Shown one piece after another: positions 1 to 9,407 of a DNA stretch of 64,000 nucleotides; position 1 is the stretch's first letter; every line of letters starts with the position of its first letter. A program made the position numbers and the translations under genes. The DNA comes from Candidatus Cloacimonetes bacterium 4572_55 (lineage in GTDB: Bacteria; 4572-55). The stretch spans positions 1 to 64,000 of the forward strand of contig NBMB01000028.1 of NCBI GenBank assembly GCA_002084765.1, written 5' to 3'. The notes beneath the pieces were generated by a model. That model made no database searches and was not told the DNA's origin. It saw only the letters and a list, made by a program, of their open reading frames with translations.

Positions 1-108
1 CCTGAAGAAAATTTGGCAAAAAAGATATAATTCTTTAATTATCCATTCTTAATCTGCGATAATCTGCGTAATCTGCGGACCGATTTCCGTGATGACGAAT
101 AATCTAGG
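1..108 (+). repeat. Dispersed intergenic repeat, copy 1 (cut by window edge)
   Basis: This stretch contains the tandem motif AATCTGCGATAATCTGCG followed by TAATCTGCGGAC. Its first 45 or so bases are almost identical to 50157-50206, and its 3' half matches 11006-11075. A further partial copy lies in reverse orientation at 54411-54475. No protein is encoded. It lies downstream of the secreted-protein gene on the opposite strand and its left end is outside the window. Confidence 0.8.
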
Positions 109-119
109 CCAGATACAAT

Positions 120-3095
120 TCATCGTATCAACGCAACGCTTCCGCTGTGAAACCGATCATGCACTTGGACTTGATAAAAATAGAGTCCGCCTTCCACAGG
201 TCTTTCCTGATTATCAGTCCCATCCCAGATAATGGGATAGCTGCCATCCCGCAACGTTCTTATCTGGTATCCCCTTTCATCAAATATTTTAATCGTGAGG
301 GGACCGCTTGTCGCGTCGAAAGCGGGGTTTATGCCGAAATCAAAGTAGAGAAGATCGTTATAGCCGTCCTCATTTGGCGTAAAAGGATTGGGTCTGACCG
401 ACAGTTTGGACAAAGGGTCCAAAAAGCCGCTTTCCACCTTAAAAAGTCCAAAGTCCGGCAGATAGGGGCTGGGCGATTCCGAATTTAGGTTCGGCTGAGG
501 CATGGGTCCGGGAGGAGGTGAAGATGGCAAAAATTCGAGACTCTTTATCAGCACATAGTTTTTATCTGGATAAGAGAGTCCTCCGAGATAGACCCAGTTT
601 ATCCCGTCCCAATAAAAAATTTTGAGATCGTCTGCCTGATCCTCGTCCACATCTCCTTCGACAAGCGAGAGCGAATCATAATGAAAGAAAAGCTCGACCG
701 ACTCGCCTGGATCGTCTGCTGTTTGGAACCTCAGATTATGGATCAACTCGTGGGTGGTTTTATTTCGAACAGTAAAGCGGATACTGCCCACGATCTCAGA
801 ATCGATACGGGGATGGTCGCTGACAGATGTGATATTGTCGGAGTTCAGATATTCGCTCTCCTCTGAGAGTTTTTCCGTGGTGAGAGGCGTGATGATGAGT
901 GTGTCGGAGACCGAACCGGCTGGGATGCAAAGCCGGGTGTCGTTGTTCGGGATATGATCGTCCCAAAATTCTGGCAAATATATACAGTTGTCCCGATCCG
1001 GATAGACAATATGATGTTGATCCAGCAGGATCGAGTCGGACATAATCAAAGAAAGATGCCCCAACGCGTCTTCACATTGCGCGTAGACCCTCTTGACGCC
1101 GTCGCCGGACGGGAGCGTAGCGGCAAGTTGATCCGTCGCCTCGATGCGCAGTGCCTGGTCTCGGGTTCGGTAGCCTTCCATGCCCCAGAGACGCACGCTG
1201 TAAGAACTGCTATCCGTAGCGGATAGATAGAGATCAACCTCTCTGTCATAAGTGACGGTAGCGTCCTGGGTTCCCAATTGCCTGTTGCCTATCGTGAGGA
1301 GCAGGTCTGAAGGGGACGAGTTATCGATGCGAAATTCAATTCTTTCTCTGGACCAGGGGCCCCAATTAAAATTTAACTCTCCCAATTGATCATACCGAAA
1401 GCCGTCCGCTGCGCGAATCTGGATATAATAGATTCCGTCGCTCGCGACGGAGGGCAACTCATCCATGAAATCGACGATGCGAGCGATTTCTCCGGAAGGA
1501 GAGGCCGGTTCACTTGCGCCGATATAGTTATATTGCGATTGCGAACTCTGAAAACTGGAATCGTCGCTTATCTGCACATGAAAAAATTGCATCGAATCCC
1601 CCTCGACATCTTCATAGCACCAGCTCAATTCCTCCACGTTGAGGGAATCCGAGATCGTAGGGATAGGGTCGTTGATCAAGACGGTAAACTCGATTTTATC
1701 CGGATTGTTAGGGCTGTCATTAAAGGTGATATTGCCATACATAATGAAATTGCTATCGGGATTTTCCCTATGTTGGCGTAGCCAGACAAAATCAAATTCA
1801 TCGTGTGCGTCGGCTCGGGTCACAACCCCACTATCGATATAATCTGGGTCTAAAATATCCGAGAGAATCGGGTTCCAGGTCACTTGCCAGCCAGTGCCGT
1901 ATTCATGTCGATTATAAAATATGAGAGAGGCACCGTCACTTTGGATATCAAAAGATATCCAGATCGCATGGACGTCCCCCCGACCGGAGATCGCTATTTG
2001 GTGATCGGAATCGTGACTAAAATAGCCCCCCTCCTGCATCGTATAAATTGAGGATGCTTCATCTCTGAGGATGTCCAAGGTACGATATTTCAGGCTGGGG
2101 GAAAAATTTCCTGGAGAGTCGAATTCCGACCAGATAATATGCGCCACATCGTTGGAGTCGATCGATAATTTCGGAAATGCTGAGCCGGCAGAAGATTCCG
2201 AGACATTACGCACCGGATCAGACCAGACAAAAGGCTCGTCGTGGCGAGGTCCGCGTCGGCGCACGATCTCATAATTTCCAAATTGGCTATCAGTCCATAC
2301 GACATGGGGGTAGCCTCTCGAATCCAGGGCGATTTTTGGCTGAATGGAAGATGAAAAAATCGCGCTGATCGGGGTGCCCTCTCTGTATAGAATCTCGACC
2401 TGGTCAGTCAAACGGAAGCCGACTCGAAAACAGATCACCACACCGATATCCGAAAAAAAATTGGAGGAATTTACGCAATAAAAATGATAAACGTCGCCCT
2501 CCCGATAAAAAGTAAACGACAAATTCCTGGCCTCAGAGTTGATACCCGAATTGTCATCCTCTGAGTCCAGAAGTATTATCGGCTCCGGTATCCAGTCCCA
2601 GTTTTCCGAATTCGGGTTATATTTCCCCCCAAAATAGATGATCCCAAAGACAATTTCCCCATCCTCTTCCTCCTCTTGTGAGAGCCATAACAGATGAATA
2701 TTGTCCTGGTTGTCTATTTGGATCGACGGGTCTGGAGCGACCCCAAACCAGCTGAAACTGTCCAGTAATACCGGCTCAAAATCTGGCGGAATCTCCTCTG
2801 GATTAAAGACCATATAGTACACGGCTATCAGGGTATCGTTTGGTGTAAACAGCAAATCGGAATAGATCAGATGAAGATTTCCGAACCTGTCCCGCGCCAA
2901 TGGATGCCCATCTCCGAAAACGCGTAAGTCTTCTGTATCGCTGTCTGGATCCTGAAAGTTGGGGATATGCAGACCGCTCAAAATAGGTCCATACACGCTA
3001 AGCGGCAGGTCTCCATCTCCGCCCTGACCATAAGCCGGGCAAACAAAGCATAAAAACAGCGCGAAAATCATCAAAAAAAATCTTGTTTTTATCAT
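120..3095 (-). CDS. Large secreted protein with FlgD-like C-terminal domain
   Basis: A 991-residue protein with a clear Sec signal peptide (residues 1-23: hydrophobic core, then AYG/Q). The body is aromatic- and aspartate-rich and recalls beta-propeller or exo-sialidase-like repeats, with recurring patterns such as 'DSRGYPHVVWTDS' and 'DSNDVAHIIWSEF' at regular spacing. The last 80 or so residues contain VRPNPFTPNEDGYND and end in a FlgD Ig-like fold (IKIFDERG, IWDGTDNQ, GLYFYQ). In related secreted proteins this region anchors or sorts the protein at the cell surface. The start is supported by GGAG eight bases upstream of ATG. It follows the broken acyl-CoA synthetase on the same strand. The role is unknown; surface adhesion or sensing is a guess. 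Confidence 0.85.
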   Translation of the reverse strand: MIKTRFFLMIFALFLCFVCPAYGQGGDGDLPLSVYGPILSGLHIPNFQDPDSDTEDLRVFGDGHPLARDRFGNLHLIYSDLLFTPNDTLIAVYYMVFNPEEIPPDFEPVLLDSFSWFGVAPDPSIQIDNQDNIHLLWLSQEEEEDGEIVFGIIYFGGKYNPNSENWDWIPEPIILLDSEDDNSGINSEARNLSFTFYREGDVYHFYCVNSSNFFSDIGVVICFRVGFRLTDQVEILYREGTPISAIFSSSIQPKIALDSRGYPHVVWTDSQFGNYEIVRRRGPRHDEPFVWSDPVRNVSESSAGSAFPKLSIDSNDVAHIIWSEFDSPGNFSPSLKYRTLDILRDEASSIYTMQEGGYFSHDSDHQIAISGRGDVHAIWISFDIQSDGASLIFYNRHEYGTGWQVTWNPILSDILDPDYIDSGVVTRADAHDEFDFVWLRQHRENPDSNFIMYGNITFNDSPNNPDKIEFTVLINDPIPTISDSLNVEELSWCYEDVEGDSMQFFHVQISDDSSFQSSQSQYNYIGASEPASPSGEIARIVDFMDELPSVASDGIYYIQIRAADGFRYDQLGELNFNWGPWSRERIEFRIDNSSPSDLLLTIGNRQLGTQDATVTYDREVDLYLSATDSSSYSVRLWGMEGYRTRDQALRIEATDQLAATLPSGDGVKRVYAQCEDALGHLSLIMSDSILLDQHHIVYPDRDNCIYLPEFWDDHIPNNDTRLCIPAGSVSDTLIITPLTTEKLSEESEYLNSDNITSVSDHPRIDSEIVGSIRFTVRNKTTHELIHNLRFQTADDPGESVELFFHYDSLSLVEGDVDEDQADDLKIFYWDGINWVYLGGLSYPDKNYVLIKSLEFLPSSPPPGPMPQPNLNSESPSPYLPDFGLFKVESGFLDPLSKLSVRPNPFTPNEDGYNDLLYFDFGINPAFDATSGPLTIKIFDERGYQIRTLRDGSYPIIWDGTDNQERPVEGGLYFYQVQVHDRFHSGSVALIR

Positions 3096-3152
3096 GGCGT
3101 GGACTCCAATTCTCTGCGATCGCCCCCAAAGGGTGGAGCGGATACATTTTAA

Positions 3153-4896
3153 TTACACTTTAACGCTCTTACTCTGGAATAGGTATCGCTTGATACTCTT
3201 TTTTGATGTTTTTGGAAACTCTTCGTCTCGAATTTCAAAATTCCTCACACGTTTGTAATCCGCCAATTTTTCACAATATTTAGCGATTTCCACCTTCAAC
3301 ATCTCTTTCACTTTCTTTTCATCAAGCGAGATATTGTTCTCTTTTGCGTGCGTATCGAAATATTCGGTATCCGGCACCACAATCGCCTGCACCACTTCTC
3401 TGTCTCCGACCATCCGACCGACTATCAACGCCTCCAAGATAAAGGGGCTTTTTAACAATGCAAACTCCACCTCTTCTGGATAGACATTTTTACCGGCTTT
3501 GGTAACGATCAGATTTTTGCATCGACCCGTGATATAGAGGTAGCCCTCCTCGTCGATCCGGCCCAGGTCGCCAGTAAAAAACCAGCCGTCTCTCAGAATT
3601 TCCGCGGTCGCATCGGGATTTTTATAGTACCCTTTCATCACGATAGGTCCCTTGACGACCACCTCGCCTACGCCCTCCTCGGTCGGCTGATCAATCTTCA
3701 CGGTGACAGAGGGGAAAGGCAGTCCGACCGAGTCCATCTTGACCTTCTCCACCGGGTTGACTGAGATAACCGGAGAGGTTTCGGTCAGACCGTATCCCTG
3801 CGTGATGTCAAACCCCAAGTCTTGAAAAAATTGTCCCACTTCCGGCGTCAGTGCCGCGCCTCCGGAGACCATCAGTTTGACGCTTTCCAAGCCAGCTTTT
3901 TTCCGCATCCCGGCAAACACCTTTTTTCCGATCCGCTTCCCGAACAAGGTTCGAGCCGTCTTGACGATACGCATACTGGTATAAAACAGAGTCCTTTTTG
4001 TGAAGGGTGCCTGATTAATTTTTCGCTTGATACCCAGCCCCATCTTCTCAAACAACAGCGGCACTCCGAGCATGATGGTACAGCGTTTCTCACGGATCGT
4101 GCCGACAATCTCCTTCGATTTCAGGCTGGGCGAGTAGGTGATCGTGCACCCGGTGCAAATAGGAGTAATAAACCCAGCGGTCGCCTCAAAACTGTGGTGC
4201 AACGGAAGAATCGAGATAAAATTGTCCTCTGGATCAAATGTCACCCGAGACGGCACCCCCTTCACATCGGAAATGATATTTTTCTGCGTGAGCATCACTC
4301 CCTTGGATTGACCGGTGGTTCCAGACGTGTAGAGAATCGCCGCGACATGGTCCTCGCTGACATTTTGCTTTTGATACGCGTCAGCACCGGACTCAAGCAA
4401 TCGTTTCCCTTTTTCCAAAAAGTCATCCCAAAACATGGCGTCTTCCTGATAAGCCTCCTCAACATCCATACTTATCACATATTTCAATTTTTTTAAATTG
4501 GGTCGAATTTCCGTAATATCTTGGAGAAATCGACCCGCGGTAAAAAGAAATTTAGACTCGGAGTCAAATAGAATATGAAAAATTTCGGGCGTCGATAGGG
4601 ATCACAACACCGCCGGCAAACTGTATCGCGAGATAAGAAATCGCCCACTCCGGACGATTTTCGCCGATCACAGCCGCATGGTCTCCAGGAGCAAATCCCA
4701 TCCCCGCAAGAGCCGCGCACATGCGGTCAATTGTCTCTTTGATACGGGTGTATGTGAATTCGTCGTAACTTTTTCCTCGCTTGATCTGTAAAGCGATCTT
4801 ATCGGGAAATTTTTCTATTGAGGAGATCACAGCTTCCGGTAAGGTTTTAAAATCGGGAAAGTATTTAAGATTGTTCGATTGTTCGATTTTTTTCAT
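3153..4896 (-). pseudogene. Long-chain acyl-CoA synthetase, frameshifted
   Basis: Two adjoining reading frames together make one AMP-forming acyl-CoA synthetase. The N-terminal part (4564-4896, MKKIEQSNN..., GGAGGGCG ribosome site before ATG 4896) ends at a TGA just after VIPIDA. In the next frame the protein resumes with PEIFHILFDSESKFLF and continues to the end. The C-terminal part keeps the P-loop YTSGTTGQSKG, the GYGLTETSP motif, the TGDLG motif and the catalytic-lysine region TSKKSIKR, so everything else looks intact. Family members usually have about four more residues at the break, so a short deletion is likely, possibly between repeated GACGCCCGA-like sequences. It could also be an assembly error. 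If real, the enzyme would be inactive. Confidence 0.8.
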
Positions 4897-5156
4897 TTTT
4901 TCGCCCTCCAAGTCGAAAAAGAGGTAAGAAGAATCCACAGATTGTGCAGATAGATTTTGAAAAGAGGCTTATGAGTTTTAATCTTAATGGTTTTTATGGG
5001 AATTTGTCAAGAAAATTGCCTGATTTTATAGATCGATAGAGAAAATATTGCCTGCCATAGAAAAATGTCATACATTAGGGATGTCTCGAACGTACAAATA
5101 GAATATTATTAAAAACCGAAATAATTAATATTAATTTATTAGAAGAGGATAAATCT

Positions 5157-6282
5157 ATGGCTACTGGAGAATTAAACGCATTATTGGAAAAATATCAATC
5201 AAGAATCACTAAAATGCGAGGTTATCTTTGACCTGGATCAAAAAGAAAAAATAATTGAGCGGTTGGAAAAACAGATGAGCGCGCCTGAGTTTTGGAACAA
5301 TAATGAAACCGCGCAACAGGTGATCTCGGAATCGAACGAGATGAAGCGGTGGGTCAATGGGTGGTCTGCGCTCTCTGGGACGCTTGCCGATCTTTTTGAG
5401 TTGCTGGAACTGGCGCTCATGGAGGAGGAGGAGGACACGATCAAAGAAGTCGAGAGCGACGCGGCTCAATTTGAGGAACAGGTCAAGTCGTTTGAGATGG
5501 ACATCATGTTAAACGATGAGGACGATCACCGGGACGCTATTTTGACCATTCATTCCGGCGCGGGCGGCACTGAGTCGCAGGATTGGGCGGAAATGTTGAT
5601 GCGCATGTACCTGCGATGGTCGGAGCGGCATGGTTTCCAAACCGAGTATTTGGACTTTCAGTCCGGGGAAGAAGCCGGCATCAAAAGCGTGATCATCGAC
5701 ATCAAAGGACTGAACGCTTATGGCTATCTCAAGGCAGAAGTGGGCGTGCATCGGCTGATTCGTATCTCGCCCTTTGACGCGAATCGACGACGTCATACCT
5801 CTTTCGCCTCGATTTTTGTCTATCCCGATATCGGCGAGGATCTCAACGAACGCCAAATTGAGATTGACGATAAAGATTTGAAAATCGATACCTATCGAGC
5901 AAGCGGCGCGGGGGGCCAGCATGTCAATAAGACAGATTCCGCTGTGCGAATTACGCATCTGCCGACCAACATTGTGGCTCAGTGCCAAAATGAACGATCC
6001 CAGCATAAAAATAAGACGACCGCGATGAAAATTTTGCGTAGCCGTCTTTATCAAAAATATCGAGAAGATCAGGAAGAGGAGAAAAATAAGCTGGAGTCAC
6101 AAAAGAAAAAAATTGAGTGGGGAAGTCAGATTCGATCTTATGTATTCCAACCCTATACAATGGTTAAAGATCATCGGACTCGGGTCGATATAGGCAATAT
6201 TCAAGCGGTGATGGATGGCGATATTGACCGTTTTATTCATGCCTATCTGAAAGAATTCAGCGGACATTCGCCGAAAAAATAG
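5157..6282 (+). CDS. prfB: Peptide chain release factor 2 (programmed +1 frameshift)
   Basis: Class I release factor that reads UGA and UAA and triggers peptidyl-tRNA hydrolysis on the ribosome. Translation starts at ATG 5157 behind an AGAGGA ribosome site. It runs 24 codons to the in-frame TGA at 5229-5231, then must shift +1 so that GAC (5230-5232) is read after CTT. The full product is about 374 residues, close to the usual 365. The anticodon-mimic tripeptide SPF is at about 204-206 and the catalytic GGQ at about 252-254 (ASGAGGQHVNK). The next gene, meaB, starts 10 bases downstream. Because frameshifting depends on slow UGA decoding, RF2 would control its own level, as in the known family. 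Confidence 0.97.
5213..5232 (+). promoter_or_regulatory. RF2 programmed frameshift site
   Basis: The stretch CGAGGTTATCTTTGAC matches the classic RF2 recoding signal: a Shine-Dalgarno-like GAGG a few bases upstream of CTT TGA C. The stop codon is followed by C, the weakest UGA context. The upstream SD-like element is shorter than the AGGGGG of E. coli. Confidence 0.93.
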
Positions 6283-6292
6283 CGAGAGAAGC

Positions 6293-7327
6293 ATGATTGA
6301 TGGACAAAAAAGCGGACATGATGAGACGCAAAAGCGGTATCGTAAACGGACGAAACTATCGGTCGATAACTATGTGCAGGGCGTGTTGAATCGGGATCGG
6401 GTCATACTGGCTCGAACCGTCACCTTAGTAGAAAGTAATTCCAAGTCTCATAACATGTTGGCTCAACAAGCTCTGCAAAAACTTTTGCCTCATACCGGAA
6501 ATTCGATACGCCTGGGGATCACTGGCGTTCCTGGAGTGGGGAAAAGTAGCTTTATCGAGAGATTGGGCTATGACTTGTGCGAACAGGGTCATCGGGTTGC
6601 TGTGCTGGCGATAGATCCCAGCAGTAGCGTCACCAGGGGAAGTATCCTGGGCGACAAAACACGTATGACAAAATTGGCGAGGCATCCGAACGCCTTTATT
6701 CGCCCCTCCCCTACCGGAGGTGCTCTGGGCGGCGTGACTCGAAAAAGTCGAGAAACTATATGGGTCTGCGAGGCAGCCGGCTTTGACGTGATCTTGGTCG
6801 AAACGGTCGGCGTGGGACAGAGCGAAATCACAGTCCGTTCTATGGTCGATTTTTTCTTGTTATTGATGCTGTCCGGATCCGGAGACGAGTTGCAGGGGAT
6901 CAAAAAAGGGGTGATCGAGCTGGCAGACGCTCTGGTGATCAATAAAGCAGATGGGGATAATAAAATCAAAGCCGAGGCGGCAAAGAATGAATATAATCGG
7001 GCGTTACATTACCTGCAACCTGTCACAGAAGGATGGAGCGCATCAGCTTATACCTGCTCTGCGCTGACCGGAGAGGGGATTTCGGAGATATGGCGGATTA
7101 TCCAAAAATTTAATGAGAGAACGACTGACTCTGGGGTATTTGGTCGCCGACGTCGGAGCCAGCTGATTGACTGGACGCGCTCAATGATCAAAGAACATCT
7201 GCAAGAACGATTTTTTAACCATCCCGAGATCGTCAGGATACGCCCCAAGATCGAAAACGCGGTTGTCCAGGGCGAGATGCCCGCGACAACCGCGGTAAAA
7301 AAACTACTTGACGCGTATGAAAAGTAA
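6293..7327 (+). CDS. meaB: MeaB/ArgK family GTPase (methylmalonyl-CoA mutase chaperone)
   Basis: A G3E-family P-loop GTPase of 344 residues. The Walker A GVPGVGKSS is at about 78-86, followed by AVLAIDPSSS (switch region), ETVGVGQSE (Walker B area) and VINKADGDN (base specificity). Characterised MeaB proteins load or protect adenosylcobalamin on methylmalonyl-CoA mutase. No mutase or cobalamin gene lies nearby, so the partner must be elsewhere. The gene begins 10 bases after prfB and is probably co-transcribed with it. The older name ArgK (arginine kinase) reflects an earlier annotation and is not supported here. Confidence 0.93.
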   Translation: MIDGQKSGHDETQKRYRKRTKLSVDNYVQGVLNRDRVILARTVTLVESNSKSHNMLAQQALQKLLPHTGNSIRLGITGVPGVGKSSFIERLGYDLCEQGHRVAVLAIDPSSSVTRGSILGDKTRMTKLARHPNAFIRPSPTGGALGGVTRKSRETIWVCEAAGFDVILVETVGVGQSEITVRSMVDFFLLLMLSGSGDELQGIKKGVIELADALVINKADGDNKIKAEAAKNEYNRALHYLQPVTEGWSASAYTCSALTGEGISEIWRIIQKFNERTTDSGVFGRRRRSQLIDWTRSMIKEHLQERFFNHPEIVRIRPKIENAVVQGEMPATTAVKKLLDAYEK

Positions 7328-7351
7328 CCAAATTGGCTGAAATGGAAAAAA

Positions 7352-8335
7352 TTAGGAGCTTAGACGCCTCAGAGTCACGTCTCCAGCCGCGGTGTGACAT
7401 GTGACTTCAGCTCCGCCGCCGTTAATCTCCCCTTCCATGCTGCCGGTCGGTAGCCAATTATTCTGATTGGTCTCCAGATCAAACTCGCTCTCTATGCTGC
7501 CGACAACCGCCCGCAAAACCACATCGGCTTCGAAATCCTGCGGTATCTCAAGGGTCACATCGCCCCCTGCCGTGCTGATACTGATCCCCTTATTCCTACC
7601 GAAATAAAGCACATCCACATCGCCGCCGGCCGTAGATATTTTGATCTTGCCGTTGCTCCCGGATAGATTGAGATCGCCGCCCATTGACGAGATATTGACA
7701 TCGCCATCAAAATCCTCAGAATGCACATCCCCTCCAGCCGAGCTAATCTCGATATCGCCCTTTGTCTCTTTAAAGAGAAGATCTCCTCCGGCTGATTGCA
7801 CCTTGATCTGCCCGATAATCTCTCGAACATCCACATCGCCGCCCGCTGTTTCTATATCAATATTTCCAGCCAAACCGCTTATATCCACATCGCCGCCCGA
7901 GGTATCAATCTCTATATTGTACTTCTCAGGGACTTCGATTTTGTACTTGATGGCAACCTTATTAAAATTAAGCGAACCGCCCTCGTCTTTCTCTTCCGTC
8001 CATATCTTCACATCATTGAGTCGCTGTTCTACCTTAAAATCCAATTCTTTCACAGCCCGATCGTTAGCAAAAATAGCGATTTTGACTCTGGAATTCTTAA
8101 CAACTGTAACCCACACATCCCCCGACGATTCTATGATCAAGTTTCCGCCTTCGGCGACCAAAAACGCATCCTCCTTGACCAGCTCCAATTTCGCCGCCCC
8201 AGCACTGTGAGAAAAAAGACACAGCAACGTTACCATCGTCAAAAGTATAAAACGTACTCTAAATTTTCCGAAAATGCTTATTTTCAACCTCTCCTTAAAC
8301 CTAACCCGGACAAGCCGGAACCATAAAGACATCAC
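7352..8335 (-). CDS. Secreted DUF4097-type beta-helix protein
   Basis: A 327-residue protein with a hydrophobic signal segment at about 28-47 (FILLTMVTLLCLF, then SAGA). From about 145 to 260 it carries seven copies of a repeat ending in (S/T)(A/M)GGD(V/L), at about 147, 165, 183, 201, 219, 237 and 257. The 18-residue period points to stacked beta-helix coils, as in DUF4097/DUF2807 putative adhesins. The start is uncertain: the first ATG has no good ribosome site, while AAGGAG lies inside the frame just before a TTG at about 8287. It converges with meaB. Its function is unknown; a periplasmic or surface role is inferred. Confidence 0.8.
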   Translation of the reverse strand: MMSLWFRLVRVRFKERLKISIFGKFRVRFILLTMVTLLCLFSHSAGAAKLELVKEDAFLVAEGGNLIIESSGDVWVTVVKNSRVKIAIFANDRAVKELDFKVEQRLNDVKIWTEEKDEGGSLNFNKVAIKYKIEVPEKYNIEIDTSGGDVDISGLAGNIDIETAGGDVDVREIIGQIKVQSAGGDLLFKETKGDIEISSAGGDVHSEDFDGDVNISSMGGDLNLSGSNGKIKISTAGGDVDVLYFGRNKGISISTAGGDVTLEIPQDFEADVVLRAVVGSIESEFDLETNQNNWLPTGSMEGEINGGGAEVTCHTAAGDVTLRRLSS

Positions 8336-8540
8336 AAAAACATATTTTTTGCGACGATATTATAACAAAAATAGAATTGTAAGAGACTTGCGCTTGCATT
8401 CCGAGAACATCTCCCACCATGATTGACATAACGAAATGCATGCTCAAGTTGTTGCATCAATTTCCCATGTGTTCTCAAAATTATGCGGTCAAAATAGGTA
8501 CAAAAAATCAAATAATATTCCTAAGCTACCAGACGGTTAC

Positions 8541-8560
8541 GTGTAACTCTCTCGTTACAC
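8541..8560. promoter_or_regulatory. Palindromic operator / enhancer site 1
   Basis: Perfect inverted repeat GTGTAAC-TCTCTC-GTTACAC. It is preceded by another GTTAC half-site at 8536-8540. The same half-sites recur exactly 150 bp downstream. It sits about 270 bases before the predicted hcp transcription start, a permissible distance for a sigma-54 activator site. Confidence 0.65.
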
Positions 8561-8690
8561 CCTTCCTGAGAAGGCAATTTATCTTATTTTGAAATTGAAT
8601 TCAACTTATAATAAATCAATACGTTATGTTCCAATTAAATGAAAATAGCCATTCTATACGTTTGATTATGCACCCTATCTTCCAAAATGC

Positions 8691-8710
8691 GTGTAACCTT
8701 GTCGTTACAT
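8691..8710. promoter_or_regulatory. Palindromic operator / enhancer site 2
   Basis: Near-perfect inverted repeat GTGTAAC-CTTGTC-GTTACAT with the same six-base spacer length as site 1. It lies about 110 bases upstream of the predicted start site, the usual place for an upstream activating sequence. A third, related half-site (ATGTAAT) follows at 8713-8719. Confidence 0.68.
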
Positions 8711-8785
8711 TTATGTAATGCTCCTTAAATTTTAAATTTTTATATAATGCATTATATATCAGTATGTTACAATTACTTAAAATTT

Positions 8786-8802
8786 TTGGCATGAATATAG
8801 CG
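8786..8802 (+). promoter_or_regulatory. Sigma-54 (-24/-12) promoter of hcp
   Basis: TTGGCATGAATATAGCG matches the sigma-54 consensus TTGGCAC-G-N4-TTGCW at the invariant GG (8788-8789) and GC (8800-8801), with the required 10-base spacing. Transcription would begin near 8813, giving a leader of about 76 bases. T6SS hcp genes in several proteobacteria are known to be driven by RpoN, so the match is biologically sensible. Confidence 0.75.
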
Positions 8803-8888
8803 TAGATTTAATACGTGAATTAACATCAAATCAGCGATTTAGCTGGTTTACAACATATAATTTTTGTTTCTTATGGAGGTTTTATCTC

Positions 8889-9374
8889 ATGGCTAACGAA
8901 TCCGCAGTATGGTATACTGGCGAAGCGACAGGTCCGATTCCGGGCGTAAACACAATTGCCGGGCGTGAAGACTCAGACCCGGTTTATGACTTTGATCATC
9001 ATCTGCATATCCCCACCGAACGCAGCACTGGCAGACTTGCCGGCAACCGCGTTCACGATCCGGTTGTGCTGATAACCCCTTACAGCAAATCGACGCCGAT
9101 CCTGTTTAAGTGTATGTGCAATGGGGAGACGCTAAGCGAGGTGATTGTTAAGTGGTATCAGATTGACCCGGAGGGGAACGAAATCGAGTATTTCCGAACC
9201 ACATTGAAAAAGGTCAAAATCACGGATATGCAATTTGAGTTGCCGAATATCCAAGATCCGAAGTTTGACAACTGGAATCATTACGTCAAACTGAGTTTTC
9301 GATTCGAGGACATCACCTATACCTGGATCGACGGTAATATTGAATACACCGACTCCTTCACGGCAGCGCGCTAA
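8889..9374 (+). CDS. hcp: Hcp family type VI secretion tube protein (orphan)
   Basis: A 161-residue protein with the Hcp1 pattern: an early acidic and histidine segment (YDFDHHLHIP), a central HDPVVLITPYSKSTPILFK corresponding to the H-x-P-x-x-I-T-K-x-x-D-x-x-S-P-x-L signature, then a GETLSEVIVKWYQIDPEG strand pair and a C-terminal ITYTWIDGNIEY strand. Hcp forms hexameric rings that stack into the tube of the type VI injection machine and are exported. No tssB/C, vgrG, clpV or membrane-complex gene occurs in the window. GGAGG lies nine bases before ATG. A small gene follows 33 bases downstream and is probably co-transcribed. Confidence 0.85.
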   Translation: MANESAVWYTGEATGPIPGVNTIAGREDSDPVYDFDHHLHIPTERSTGRLAGNRVHDPVVLITPYSKSTPILFKCMCNGETLSEVIVKWYQIDPEGNEIEYFRTTLKKVKITDMQFELPNIQDPKFDNWNHYVKLSFRFEDITYTWIDGNIEYTDSFTAAR

Positions 9375-9407
9375 GCCGCTACGTCATTTTCATCAGATCG
9401 GAGATAT

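Larger units (their letters stand above)
8336..8888. other. AT-rich divergent control region upstream of hcp
   Basis: This 553-base stretch without a gene separates the DUF4097 gene from hcp. It holds two GTGTAAC palindromes and a sigma-54 promoter, listed separately, and a short CAGC-GATTTA-GCTG hairpin in the hcp leader near 8834. No open frame with a ribosome site was seen. Confidence 0.7.

Noticed and set aside
1-108. Possible CRISPR or direct-repeat array from repeated AATCTGCG units
   Set aside because: Units are only 8-10 bases, without spacers of constant size, and the same block recurs as a dispersed element elsewhere.
3822-4496. 224-codon open frame opposite the acyl-CoA synthetase
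   Set aside because: It is antisense to conserved motifs, has no ribosome site or recognisable domain, and its existence follows from the codon pattern of the real gene.
5509-6054. 181-codon frame opposite prfB
   Set aside because: It lies wholly over conserved prfB sequence and shows no protein-family features.
8336-8888. Small genes or an integration site in the AT-rich gap before hcp
   Set aside because: No frame with a ribosome site, no tRNA fragment and no att-like direct repeat could be found.
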